Shown piece after piece: positions 42,618-53,804 of a stretch of 64,000 bases of DNA. The stretch lies in assembly GCA_033782935.1 (NCBI GenBank), contig JAWQEG010000286.1:5739001-5803000 (forward strand). Direction: 5' to 3'. A program made the translations under genes and the position numbers. Source of the stretch: Petrolisthes cinctipes. Taxonomy: Eukaryota; Arthropoda; Malacostraca; Decapoda; Porcellanidae. The notes under the pieces were generated by a model. It was not told the origin of the DNA. It did not search any database and saw only the letters and a program-made list of their open reading frames with translations. Positions within the stretch are counted from its first letter, which is position 1, and each line of letters begins with the position of its first letter.

Positions 42618-44286
42618 TAATTAAGTCATCTAAGTATGCAACAACGTCTTGAGTCATGTCGCTGAAAATAGTATTTATCATCCTTTGAAATGTTAAGGGG
42701 GCATTGGATAATCCAAAGGGCATTCTGACAAATTGCCAATGACCATTTGGGGTGCTAAAAGCTGTAATAGGTTTGGATTGGTCATCTAATACTACTTGCC
42801 AATAACCACTAATTAGGTCAAGACTAGTAAAGACTCCGTTATTTTCCCCAATCTCCATGAGGATGTCTTTAAGTACTGGTAATGGGTACCTATCCTTGAC
42901 AGTTTTCTCATTTATCTTCCTAAAATCAATAACAGGACGGAAATCACCTGTTTTCTTAGTAACTAAGAATAATGGGCTGTTATAAGGACTGTTTGAAGAT
43001 TCAATGATTCCTTCTGCTGACATATCATCCACCATTTTATTCATTATTTGTCTCTGACTATGAGGTAATCTGTAAGATTTCACATATACTGGATCTGTGT
43101 CAGTTAATTTTATGTGATGTTTAACTAGTGTTGTTTTCCCCAAACGCTCACCAGGTAAGGCAATAGCTGACCTGTGATTTGCTAATGTGTGTAAAAGCTG
43201 TGTGCGATGTGAAGGAAAATAATTTACTTTTACATGCTCACATAATTCCTTAGTAGTTTGCCTAAGTTGTAATTCATCAACAATGTGTATGTTGGCTAAG
43301 GGAGGAGATTCTTTTTCCACTTGTATGGGTTTAAGAAACACAAGAAAGTCACCTATGTAAATACCTGGTTTAATGTTCACTGCCAGATCAACCTTGTTAA
43401 AAATTAGAGCTTCGATGAAGTTGTCTTTTTGTATCAGAGAGAATATGGATTCCATACCGACATTATTTATTCTACATGTTTCACTTAAAGATATGATTTG
43501 ATTTCCTTCATAGTTATTACCACCTTTCACTTGCACCTTTATGATAGCAAACCCCTTACTTGGTAAATGTACCGTACTTTTGACAGTGCCTGCCAGTCTA
43601 GTCTGTGAGTCACTGACCCTTGTCCCCAAGCCTACAGCTGTGCACCGCTGCTGACTCAGAGGACAGCATGGGTACACGCGCCCTTGAAAGATAATTGACT
43701 GGAGTGAGATTGCAATGTCAAGGTTATGATCTGTCAATTCTTTTAAACCCAAGAGGCCATCAGTTGGTAAACTGAAATTTTCACAGATATAAAAGATGCA
43801 TTTTAGTTTCGGACTATTTTGTAAAAGTGTAGTAGGAAATTGTATCATTCCTTTAATGATTAATTTACTACCAGACAAGGCAGTTAAATTTAAATCTGAT
43901 GGTTGGAGAGTCCATCGTTCCTGCGGGTTTCCTTCTAACAGCCGTTTAAGTGTTACTTCAGAAAGTAAGGAGACACAAGCTCCTGTATCCACAGCTAATG
44001 AGATATTTGTATTCCCAATGTTACAAGGAAGTGAAAGTACATCCACTTTACCCAAAGCAGCAACAAGTATATTTATTTGATTAGGTGCGATTAATTTGAA
44101 GTTTTTATGTTTGTTAAAATCGTCACCTGTATTTGCACGTCTGTTATTTACTTTATTTCTGGCATTCAACGTTACTCTACATTCATCTGTGTTATGTGTT
44201 ACACTGTTATGAATAATGCAGAACTTATTACTTGGCTTGTTGTCACTTTCACTTACTCCCTTACTATTATCCTTACTTTTGGCATT
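42535..44286 (-). pseudogene. Pol N-terminus: zinc-finger-like block, protease, RT palm
   Basis: The frame runs from the codon after the gag stop (44286) to 42535. In order: a Cys/His block 'FCIIHNSVTHNTDEC', a retropepsin with the catalytic triplet in 'LAVDTGACVSLL', and RT fingers and palm with 'FRPVIDFRKINEKT', 'FTSLDLISGYWQV', 'FVRMPFGLSNAPLTFQ' and catalytic 'VAYLDDLIIV'. All RT catalytic aspartates are present. The frame ends 29 codons after YLDD because of a one-base slip. It is in the same frame as gag, separated by one TAA. Confidence 0.85.
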
Positions 44287-45414
44287 TTAGCGATTATTCT
44301 TATTAAAGTAACACTTATCTGGGCTGTGTCCATATTTTCTACAGATTTTACAATAAGGCTTCTTCTTCGCGCTCTGTGGTGTGAAGTTTGTAGTGTGTGG
44401 TGTCTGTGAAGTGCTGTGGTGAGTGTCTGTGTCAGTGATCACGGCTACAGGTAGGGCTCTAGGTACATTTAGAGGTTCTTTTTGACTAACCTTTGCTGCA
44501 TATTTGACCAATCTGTCACTTGGTTTATATTCTATTTTAGCAGCTTCAAGCCTGGATTCCTCTGTTAAAAGTAAAGTATACTGTATGTACTCAATTAGCT
44601 TGTACACATTGTTCCCTGTCATGTTACCCTGTGCGTTCAACCACTCTGACCCAGTTAAGAGTTGTTTAGCATCGCTAATGGTCGAACCTGCTAACGCTAG
44701 AGCCGTACTTGAATTAGCTGTTCCACAGTTACTCACTGTCCTTCTAACCATTCTATGAATCCATGCTAGTGGACCGCCAAACTGCCCCCCACCGAAAACA
44801 TCTATCAGGTCTTCACTAAACTGCTTAAAATTATTTAGATTATCTGGATCGGTGAAGGCAGTTGCAGTCAACAATGTACTATCTTGAGAATCTGGTTTAA
44901 TGTGTCCACGTACGAACCTTATCTTTCCTTTGTCATCTGTAATTCCTGCAGTAAGCATATTATCTTCACAAACCCTTAGAAAAGTATGGATATTATAGTT
45001 AACATCTTCCCCAGTGAATTCTTTCACAGTATGTGCTTGAGGCAAGACATTAATAGTAGGTGTAGTGTTAGTTGCCATTGTGTATGATGAAGTGTTAGTA
45101 GGGAAAGCCGTCGAGTAAGTACGTCCTGAGCGAGTTTTACTGGGTGAAATGTTAGTAGTAACGGTAAACAAGTCAGTTAGTGAGGTAGATCTAGTAAGAG
45201 AAGGAGTATTAGTTGTTACTCTGTCTTCTTTTATGTCTAAATCTAGTGCAAGAATATTTTTACTCAAGGGAGAACTTACACTTTCTATAGTACTTACGCC
45301 TAAATTAGTGATTTCTGTTGCATCGACTAAGCTTTCACTACTTTCAAATATTGATAAACTATGTTTAAGTTTACGAAGTGAATCCAGTGTGGTACCGTAT
45401 TTTCTCTTATTCAT
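44287..45414 (-). CDS. Gag-like protein with CCHC knuckle
   Basis: A 375-residue capsid-type protein. The N-terminal 120 residues are Ser/Thr-rich. The middle is predicted helical ('HTFLRVCEDNML', 'FSEDLIDVFGGG'), as in gypsy capsids. The C-terminus has one zinc knuckle 'CKICRKYGHSPDKC' followed within ten residues by TAA (44287-44289). It would form the particle core and bind the element RNA. The frame is intact. Pol continues in the same frame right after the stop. Confidence 0.8.
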   Translation of the reverse strand: MNKRKYGTTLDSLRKLKHSLSIFESSESLVDATEITNLGVSTIESVSSPLSKNILALDLDIKEDRVTTNTPSLTRSTSLTDLFTVTTNISPSKTRSGRTYSTAFPTNTSSYTMATNTTPTINVLPQAHTVKEFTGEDVNYNIHTFLRVCEDNMLTAGITDDKGKIRFVRGHIKPDSQDSTLLTATAFTDPDNLNNFKQFSEDLIDVFGGGQFGGPLAWIHRMVRRTVSNCGTANSSTALALAGSTISDAKQLLTGSEWLNAQGNMTGNNVYKLIEYIQYTLLLTEESRLEAAKIEYKPSDRLVKYAAKVSQKEPLNVPRALPVAVITDTDTHHSTSQTPHTTNFTPQSAKKKPYCKICRKYGHSPDKCYFNKNNR

Positions 45415-46847
45415 TACCTGTCACTCTGCTTGAAGAATAACAAAGGACACTCTTCTGTTTATATACGTGAAGGCGTACGCATATAATACCCACAATTATG
45501 AATACATAGAATGTGTAATGAGGAAATATATTGTTAATACGTTTACATATAATATTATATCCTAATGTGATGATGTTAGGATTGTGTTATATATTTGTAA
45601 TATATAATTATATGTACCTAGCTACTGACCATGGATCGTTGTTGTGGCGTTGATAATTAATTGGATTGTATTCCAGTACTTCCGTGTAGTGGTACCATTA
45701 CCAAGCCAACGTCCTTCAGAGTCGTATGGTTGCACTTCGTTGAGTTTTTAATAATCCCGTCTAGATGAAGTTTGAAGTTAATCACTTCCCTCAGCTATAC
45801 TGCATGATTGAGTATAGAAGGTATAGTGGTGTAGTGATGTCGTACCAGACCACGCCCACGTCCTTCCTTGTGAATGGAGTGTGGTATGGGGTAGCTGGTG
45901 AGTGATGAGTAGAGCGGTGACGTAATAACCCCTCCGTGTGTGAGGTGGTAAGTTCGATGACGTCACCACTGTCTGCTACAGTGAGCTCGGGAGAGGCTAG
46001 ATTTTTGTTTTGAGTTGTGAAATGCTGAGGTTTTTTTATAGCTGCTCAGACACTTTCCTCTCCTCTCTCTCTCTCTCTCGCTGCTTCTCTCTTCACTCGT
46101 CTTCACTGAACTTCACTTCTCTATCGTTTCTCTTTTTTAACCCTTTTATTATTTTGTGTTTCTTTCTCAGTTATCACTTGCTTTTATAACTGTTGTATTT
46201 CTCCTTTGTTTTACACCATTTATTTCGTATCCACACCGCTGTTCACCAAATGTTCTGGGGCAAGAAAGACCTTACTTACTCCAGACATGTGATGATCGAT
46301 GAATGTGGTGGCTGGCGACTGGTTCGTGGTCTTTGTCGTTTTATAGTCTTTGTAGTCTTATTTGTCTCTTCGGAGTTTGATTTTAATTATATGGTTTTCT
46401 ATAACTATATGGTGTAGGAGAGGTAGCAAGCTTCTTGTAGTTTACACAATTTATTGATAACCCGAGTGAGTACAGTTTCACAAATATGTTTGGGTTAGGT
46501 TAGACTTGAGCTAACTTTAGAGAGATTATATGCTAAGGTAACCTGTTGAGTGTATGGTTATCAATAGCTAACCGAGGCTTGTGGAGCGGGAACAAGGCGT
46601 CGCTATGACCTGTGACGTCACTATCTGCAAACGTGTTAATGGTTCCCACAGTGAGCTAGGGTTTGTATCCAAGCCTACGCTAGCAGTTTCACGGCATCAT
46701 GCGATGTGTGACTCACTCTTGTAAGTGAGTATAAGTGATTATAAGTAGCCTCTTAAATGTAGGTTTAACCGGAACTGCCTCCATCCACGTTTTCGCCTCT
46801 ATGAATATCCTTTAGTACCCACTCCACGCCAACAAGTTAAGTACATT
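45415..46847 (-). other. Probable gypsy leader/LTR region, unresolved
   Basis: No coding frame. On the minus strand, TATA-like sequences occur near 45460 ('gtatataaacag') and 46035 ('gctataaaaaaacc'), and an AATAAATTG signal occurs near 46447. Two segments share 'gacgtcac' plus 'cagtgagct' (about 45955-45990 and 46615-46660), which may be LTR relics. A CT microsatellite lies at 46062-46080. Boundaries could not be fixed. Confidence 0.35.
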
Positions 46848-46851
46848 TTAA

Positions 46852-47484
46852 CCCCTCCGGGACGGGCCAAGAATGGAAATACGCTCTGTGGTTCTGGGCG
46901 CAATACTAACTTTTACCCTGCCTGTCCGGGTATTTCCCGGAAAATCACTCTACTTCTCTTACTCCCTACGTCTAAACTACAATACTGAACAACTTAAATT
47001 TGATTGTGTACTCACCATCAACTCCTCCTCTTTCCATTAAAACCAACCCCAGCTCTCTAGGACACTCCATTGCCGAGAAATCAAGTGAGGAATGGAGGTC
47101 ACTTTTCCCGTGAGAGCGAGGCTGCGTTCGCTTTGTGAGCGTGGCTGTGACGCAATCTAGCTGGTTGCACCAGCGGAGTGGAGGTTACAAGAGAGGGTGC
47201 GCCCGGCAGCGCGGTAGGATGCACCGAATCGAACGAGCCCGTATTTTCTTCACTACGCCCAGCCATTGTCACGGTCAAGCACACACTGATTGAATGTGGG
47301 GATGAAAAGGTCTGGTGGTGAAGTATAGCCAGATCAAAAAAAATCCCGACAAATTTGGCGTTTTTCCCCATAAATTACCAAAAGCGGGATTTCCCGCTGC
47401 CCGGACACTGTCGACAGAGCGGGATTTCCCGCTGCCCGGCCTCTGTCGACCGAGCGAGAAATCCCGCTGCCCGGACTCTGGGGG
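46852..47484 (-). mobile_element. Non-autonomous piggyBac derivative (633 bp)
   Basis: Bounded by TTAA at 46848-46851 and 47485-47488. The left 298 bp and right 334 bp match the ends of the complete element at 13672-17067. The segment equivalent to 13972-16733 is missing, which removes nearly all of the transposase. It keeps the three subterminal repeats and the transposase start codon region. It could be mobilised by the intact transposase in the window. Confidence 0.93.
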
Positions 47485-47825
47485 TTAAACTTACTTTCTA
47501 TGCTTTCTTTCAGTGATTCCATCCCAATTGCTACTTATCCCCATTGTTTTCATATTCTTTTGTATTCTATTTGTATTTTGCCCTGCCCCATTTCTGTGCT
47601 TGTTGTGCCCCCACACCTTCACCCATATTCACCCATACCTCACCACATACTTCCCGCCTATACCATGGACGCCACATCATAGGCCTCGCAAGTCGTAGCT
47701 AGCTCCCCGCCACCTAACGCTTCCTTACACTCCCCCCCCCCCACAACACTCTTCCACTTCCACACACACTACGTCCACCTCACATAACGCCGCTTCACAG
47801 ACACCATACATTCCCCCCTTCTCAC

Positions 47826-50040
47826 TCAATGTACACTTGTGGTTTCGCCATATGGAAACCCTCTGGTGCTCCTCGAACTTCACGAGTGGGCAAAAATTCC
47901 AGGCCGTCCTCCCTTTCGCGGTTCTTTGTTACTCTCGCTCTTTTCTACGCCTGTCCCCTGTTTCGTTGCTGTACCTACCATTCCGTTCATTCGCCCAACA
48001 TTTATTTTCTACCTCCTAGACCCTTTTCTCTCCTCCCGTACACTACGTGCATTTCTTCCCTTCGTTTATTTTCGTGCCCACCATCGTCCCTACACACACA
48101 CACACACACACGCTCACCTACCTTGGGGGTCCTACTCCCGTAGGACGTGTTCGACTCTATCCCTACTGCACTCACTCACATCCCATCTTACAAAGCACTG
48201 TCTCGTCGCATGGTATGTCAGAGCACGAATACCTGAGGGCCCTCGAGGATGTCCAACTGGATGGCCGCCGCCCGTCTGCAGTCTTACGTCTTTTACGAGT
48301 GGTAATTGATTTGTCTAGGGGATGAATTACCAAACACGTAATTAAAGTGAATTCTCCATTTCAAAGGAAAAAATAGAAAGATATGTTAACACAAAAATAC
48401 AATTTATTATAAAGTTATAATCCTTCACCCAAAATATACCCCTTAAATCCTAATTTTAACAGTAAAGTACAAATTTAATCTATGACAAGAAACATTGTGT
48501 AGAACTTAACACCCTGGTTATAAGTCTCAGTCCACATTAATAGTTTAGGAAGATTACATCCACCAAAGCCTCACCGAGAGAACATGTTACATGAGAAATA
48601 CCTATAAACTTCACGATTCAGAACTAATACGTGAGAGCTTTATGTACAGTACTTATCTGTCTGGAGAGAGCACAGTCGAGGTGTAGTGGGAAGCAGGAGA
48701 GAATCAGTCCCTGTCACAGAATACTGATCCACCGACTCTCCCCAGCTCCCCAGCCCCCTTTTATACTCTTTCTCAGACAAAAAACCGGGTCTCAGAATCA
48801 ATGTTCGTATCTTCGAGGCAGGGGTCAAGCTTCTTCTGAACACTTCATCAAGAAACGAGATCCAGTAATTATGCTGGTCGGCAAGGTTCGTCACATGCAG
48901 CAGCTAAACGAGAAGGCGGGCAACCACTTCTCAGATGTGTTACTCAAGATGTGGCATTCCAAGCTCTTCCCTGCGACTGTTCAACTTCACATACAAGCCC
49001 ACTTACAACTACCAATACAGCAATACGTCAAACATGCTGATGCCATTATGAATGTCTACGAGGAGGGCGACCCACCACAGCAGCACTACCACGTCAACAC
49101 CACCAGCACGACACCCGCATCTACAGAACTCACTACACAACACTTACCACCTTCTTCCTCATCTCACTACCAACACATGTCACACCCTCACCAACAGTTA
49201 CACACACTCACCGCTACGACACACACACCCACCGCTACGCCATCTACGACCCTTCAATCACACATACCCAACACATCACGCTCGACTCAACAATACCACT
49301 CCAGTTCTACCTTCCCCAACAACATATGCCTACTTCACAACATGCCTCCACCTACCCACATCATCAACTTCATACACATGCCTCCACTCATTCTCACCAA
49401 CTTATGATGCAACAGCAACACCCGGACAGTTATGCCCACTCAGGTCTTCCCTTCTTCAGTACTCATCCCCATCACAATCCCCCATATTACCATCAACACT
49501 TCACCCCCACCCCACGAATTTTCCCACCTTTACCACACTACCCTACATCCCACAACACAACACACCTGCAACAGTACAAACCACCATCCCAGTTATTCCC
49601 TACATCCCATCATCACAATAATAACACACCACACACGCAACTTTACCACTACCACCAATGTTTCGGCATATTTGCCGGTAATTGCCGCCCACCTTGCCAA
49701 TGGGCGACCCCTGCCACCCGCTAGTCGCCCCACGTCAACCAGGGAAACGAGTGAGGCGGTGGCAAGAACGCGCTTAACACGTCACCGCTCCGCATTCTAC
49801 CCAACACCCTGGGCCCTCAATAGGCCTACCCTCACCTCAACGCACCAATAACGACGACTACTCTACCCTCGAGTCACCACATCGCCTCCCTACCTGCCAG
49901 GCCGCCCCTCTACCAGCCTCGCTATGCCACCCAAATGCCTCTAGTGACGGCACACAAGAACCGGCACCTATAACTGCGCCGCAACGCCACTTATACGCCT
50001 CTGCCGCACATTCCAGACACTCCACGTTATGACCTCCTGA
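47826..50040 (+). pseudogene. Family A gag, interrupted by solo LTR
   Basis: Begins with 'HLWFRHMETLW', the Trp-Phe block of arthropod gypsy gag. It continues to 'DGRRPSAVLRLLR' (48301), then after the nested LTR to 'GKVRHMQQLNEKAGNHFSD' and 'QYVKHADAIM', then a long His/Pro/Thr-rich region to about 49400 and further in other frames. Removing the LTR and one 5-bp duplication leaves the capsid reading frame continuous. Frameshifts occur at about 47920-48200 and after 49400. At about 50041 gag-type sequence jumps to RT. Confidence 0.75.
48307..48864 (-). repeat. Nested solo LTR with 5-bp TSD (GTAAT)
   Basis: 558 bp with TG..CA ends on the plus strand (TGATTTGTC at the left, AGATCCA at the right). 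It is flanked by GTAAT at 48302-48306 and 48865-48869. On the minus strand it has a TATAAAAGG promoter at about 48760 and an AATAAATTG signal at about 48403, in the correct order for a minus-strand LTR. It is a different family from the host element. Confidence 0.92.
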
Positions 50041-50735
50041 AGGGTTTGAAGAAAGCTTCCCCAAAAAAACTTACTTGGACTCCTGCAGCAAAGTCAGCCT
50101 TCAGAGAGGTTAAAACAAAGCTGGCTGACTCCACTCTCCTTGCATACCCCACGCACCTACCTCCATATACACTGACGCTTCCAACAACACCGTAGGAGTG
50201 GTGCTACAGCAGGAAGTAGACGGCGTGCTGAAACCCATTGCGTTCTTCAGTAAATGCCTCAAGCCACCACAGAGGAAATACAGCGCCTTTGACAGACTGT
50301 TGGTGTGCATGCATGATGCGTGAAACACTTCCACTACTTCTTGGAAGGTAGGGCTTTCCACATACGTACGGACCACAAACCTTTGACGACAGCAATGAAC
50401 CAACTGGGTGCTAGCTGGTCACAGCGTGTCACTCACCACCTCGCTTTCATTTCAGAATTTACCAATGATATCCGGCACGTGCGGGGAGAAGACAATGCCA
50501 TGGCTGACGCACTCTCAAGGGCACCGCCATCACAACTACTTTTCACGACAATACAACGTATTCCTCCTCTGGACTACACTGCACTCGCTCACACCCAACA
50601 AACAGACACTCATCTCCAGGAACTCCTGGTGGGCGACAATGGCCTACGCCTTGAACGCATAACAGCACCTGACACTACAAAGCAAGTCTGGTGTGACACA
50701 TCCTGTGGCACTCCACAGCCCTTATATTCCTGAGC
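50041..50735 (+). pseudogene. Family A RT connection and RNase H remnant
   Basis: Encodes 'KKLTWTPAAKSAFREVK', 'GVVLQQEVDG', 'PIAFFSKCLKPPQRKYSAF', then after a TGA at about 50322 'FYLEGRAFHIRTDHKPL'-type sequence and 'MADALSRAP' with the final RNase H Asp. The first part is in another frame from 50320-50733. The catalytic RT palm is absent. Confidence 0.8.
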
Positions 50736-51700
50736 ATTTCAGAGAAACTGTATTCAACCATTATCACTCCATCAACCACCCAGGGATTGCAGGTACACTC
50801 CGCCTTATTAGTCGGCGTGCAGTCTGGCCGGGAATGAGAAAGCAGGTCAAGGATTGGGTGTCAGTGAGCCTTCCCTGTCAGCGGGCTAAGGTGGGGCGAC
50901 ATACACACCCACCGTTACACGAGTTCACTGTTCCATCTAGCAGATGTCGACATCGTTGGCCCTCTCCTCTCATCCCGAGGATACCGTTACCTCCTGACGT
51001 GTGTGGATAGGATGACACAGTGGTGTACGGCCATCCCGATGTGTGACATCACCGCTGATGGCACCGCCCGCCATTTCCTCAGCAACTAGGTATCTAAATT
51101 TGGTCCCCCAGCAGTAATCGTTACTGACCAAGGCACCCAGTTTAAATCCAAGGCTTGGCAAGACATGCTGACATTATTGGGGATGCGCACACAACGGACC
51201 ACCACGTACCACCCTACGAGCAATGGTATGGTCGAAAGATTTCATCTCCGCTTGAAGAATGCTTTCCGAGCACTCCAGACGGATCAATGGACTGACGTAC
51301 TTCCTCTCATCCTTTTCACCATCCGGACTACGCTGAAGGAGGACCTCAAACATTCACCGGCGTAGCTCGTCTTCGGCGAGGATTTTTGTCTCCCTGGCCA
51401 GCTTGTGTCTCCCGAGACAGACACCTCCAGCCTCAGCTTTCTTCCCGCCCTCAAACGCGCTGCCGCACCTACACCTAGCGCCGACAAACAAGGCACACGT
51501 AGTTACCACCTGACATCAACACCGCTCCTTCATTACTCCTATGCACGGATTTCCATCGCGCTCTACTCCAGCAGGTGTACAGTGGCCTGCATCCCGTCCT
51601 CTCCTGGGCGGACACAACGGTTACGCTACAGGTAAGCCTTACGTCACGGCCTGGGAGCGGGTAAAACCTGCCCACTCTGTGCCACTTGCTACATTGCTAC
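50736..51700 (+). pseudogene. Family A integrase remnant
   Basis: HHCC region 'HYHSINHPGIAGTLRLI' to 'CQRAKVG'. The DDE core has 'ADVDIVGPL', 'VTDQGTQFKSKAW' and 'SNGMVERFHLRLK', so all three acidic residues are recognisable although spread over three frames. Stops or shifts occur near 50990, 51090 and 51365. The C-terminal segment to about 51690 ('YVTAWERVKPAHSVP') resembles the usual end of arthropod gypsy pol. Confidence 0.8.
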
Positions 51701-52565
51701 AGCCCACCGGATCCAGTCACACCCACGCATACTCACACCATACCTCCCATTCGCCACACTTCGTTCGCACCCCATATACTTCCCTCATCACACCGGCCAC
51801 CGCTTTTGCCTACACCATATGCAACACCATACATACCTACATAACCACCTGCAACCTCTATGACATACCTCATTCCTCACCCATATTCCACCCTACCTAT
51901 TCAAGCCTCCACTATTGACACCCCACACTCTGACGTGCTGCAGATGCCTCCTCCCACACCTCAACTCATTTACCCTACCCTTCCATCACCAGTTACGTCA
52001 CCTCCTCCCTCCCTACGCCCTCCACCCCCCCACCCCCCATCCACGCCTATCACCGACTCCATCCCTGTACCCGTCATTCCACCACCTTCCCCCCTCCCCG
52101 ACACACCTTACCCCCAGGAACCTATCTCCTCCCTTAGCCCCAATCCTGCCTCCCCTCCTAACATCACCACACCTGATCCTAACCTACCTGAACCCTTTAC
52201 CCCTACCGTTACTCCCACGCTCCCCCCTCCCCATCCTGTTACCTCCCCTGTACCTGAACCCACCCTACCTTTATCCCCGCCTCCACAAGCCCTACCCACA
52301 CCTGCCTCCATTGGATTATGTGTTTCTAGTTTCCCTCAGGAACTGCCACCTGTCATACACATCATACCAGCCACGCCTCCTCGTCCCGCCAGCGCACGCC
52401 TTTATCTCGCCCGGCTACACCTCTGCCCCAACAACAGGAGCGGCGGGACGACGAGCCCGGTATGGTCCCTGATGGATTCACCTCTCATGAATACGTGGCA
52501 GTGGTACACAATGCAGACACTCAGGCACTCCACACACCTCTTGACACACACTCCCCCTACTACTA
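51701..52565 (+). pseudogene. Proline-rich C-terminal tail of pol
   Basis: A region of strong Pro/Thr/Ser bias with an open frame of 236 codons at 51860-52570. All three frames are partly open because the DNA is C-rich and T/A-poor, so the true frame is unclear. A plausible final part ends 'SHEYVAVVHNADTQALHTP' near 52560, just before a stop. No transmembrane segment or env-like motif is seen, so an env is not supported. Confidence 0.45.
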
Positions 52566-52773
52566 ATTGACACACACTTACCTTGTCTCCTACTCCTACA
52601 ATCCACACTATACCTGTACATTTCTGTATGACATTCATTCATTATTCGAGTTGTTATATTTATATATGTTTGCCCTTTGACGTATTGTATTTTTTTATTT
52701 TTTTCTATGTCTATTGTATGTTTATGCATTGTACACCCTACCCTCCCCATTAATAAAATTTATTCCATGGGGT

Positions 52774-52784
52774 GAGGGGGGTAC
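52774..52784 (+). promoter_or_regulatory. Polypurine tract of gypsy family A copy 2
   Basis: GAGGGGGGTAC directly precedes the LTR start TGTAGTGG. It is the plus-strand priming site for reverse transcription, and its placement confirms the LTR boundary. Confidence 0.8.
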
Positions 52785-53367
52785 TGTAGTGGCGCCATGC
52801 ACGCCTCTCTTTCCCTTTGTCGTTGCCGCACCTCCTACCCTTTGTCTGGGCAGCACCTCTACCACCATCCAACCTTCAGACGTGGCGAGTACACTAATCC
52901 CTTGGCCATACAGGTTAATCCGCCCTTGGGGACTCGGGCGGTCTGACCACAATCCTTCTGGGGCAGTGATTCACCAAGCCGCACACCTGCACCAGGTGGG
53001 AAAGTCACATGAGAATTGCTACATCCGGGACAGTGGCCGACGAGAAAGAGGGTGCTGCCAGCCGCTGGAAGACAGACTATACCACTAGCTCCAGTACCAA
53101 GAGGTCCTACCCTGTCTCGCTGCCGTCGTCCACCTGCCACGCACACGTGTTCTCGCTCAGATCCCACGTGTTGTTCAAGCCTTCACCGCTCTTCACGGCA
53201 ACTACAGACACTCCACTGCAACTACGGACTCTCCACGACGCTACACGACAGGCTGGCCTCCCGTATACTTACATGTACTGCATCCCCTTGTATTACCAAT
53301 AAACTGTACCGTGTATTCTGGAGTTTGTTCACCCTGGTATTAACATAAGGGCTTCCTTACCGTTATA
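52785..53367 (+). repeat. 3' LTR of gypsy family A copy 2
   Basis: 583 bp starting TGTAGTGGCGCC and ending ...CGTTATA, with AATAAA at about 53299. It is the plus-strand counterpart of 684-1270. Confidence 0.9.
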
Positions 53368-53804
53368 ATACTGTACTGGTCAGCCCAAAGCCGTGGACTT
53401 AAAGTTTCTCAAAAACTGCTTTAATAATTATTTTCAACAGTATTACTGGTTGAAGTTCACTTGACCTTTTACTTTTTAAGATACAGGGTTTTATGTAAAG
53501 AAGGCTGTGATTTTTTACTTTTGAAGGGTTACATAATATTTTGACCCTCAATCAACCTGAAAGTTGTATTTTATAACTGTTTTATAATAAACCTGTTAGT
53601 ATACATAAAATGCTTCATGTTGAGTGATGATGTGTTTTTCTATCAAAAATATCTACCAAACAGTGGCCAGTTGAACTTCTATTCCCATACCCACCAAAAG
53701 TGACTTTCCTTTTTTTTTTTTTTTTTTTTTTTAAGAAAAATGGGGTTATACTGTACTAAAGGTTTAATTAATTAAGGGCTTAGTGAATTTACATCCATCC
53801 TAGC
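53368..53804. other. Intergenic DNA, poly-T run
   Basis: No gene or recognised repeat. A T-run lies at 53710-53732. Confidence 0.4.

Larger units (their letters stand above)
39277..45414 (-). mobile_element. Env-bearing Ty3/gypsy element (errantivirus-like)
   Basis: The minus-strand order gag, protease, RT, RNase H, integrase, env-like is that of insect errantiviruses and related animal gypsy retroviruses. All coding parts are present but broken by stops and frameshifts. The 3' end of env and the 3' LTR are lost where the palindrome starts. The 5' LTR and primer site are not resolved in the AT-rich sequence at 45415-46847. It is an old, inactive genomic copy. Confidence 0.85.
47489..53367 (+). 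mobile_element. Gypsy family A copy 2, decayed
   Basis: A plus-strand element with gag (47826-50040), an RT C-terminal/RNase H piece, integrase, a proline-rich tail, a polypurine tract and a 3' LTR. Protease and most of RT are deleted at about 50041. No 5' LTR is visible; the piggyBac derivative lies directly upstream. A solo LTR of another family sits in gag. Confidence 0.8.

Noticed and set aside
48047..48325. Separate gene on overlapping frames in gag
   Set aside because: Better explained as frameshifted pieces of family A gag.
51860..52570. Proline-rich frame as an envelope gene of gypsy family A
   Set aside because: No signal peptide, transmembrane segment or fusion motif; all frames are open because of C-rich composition.
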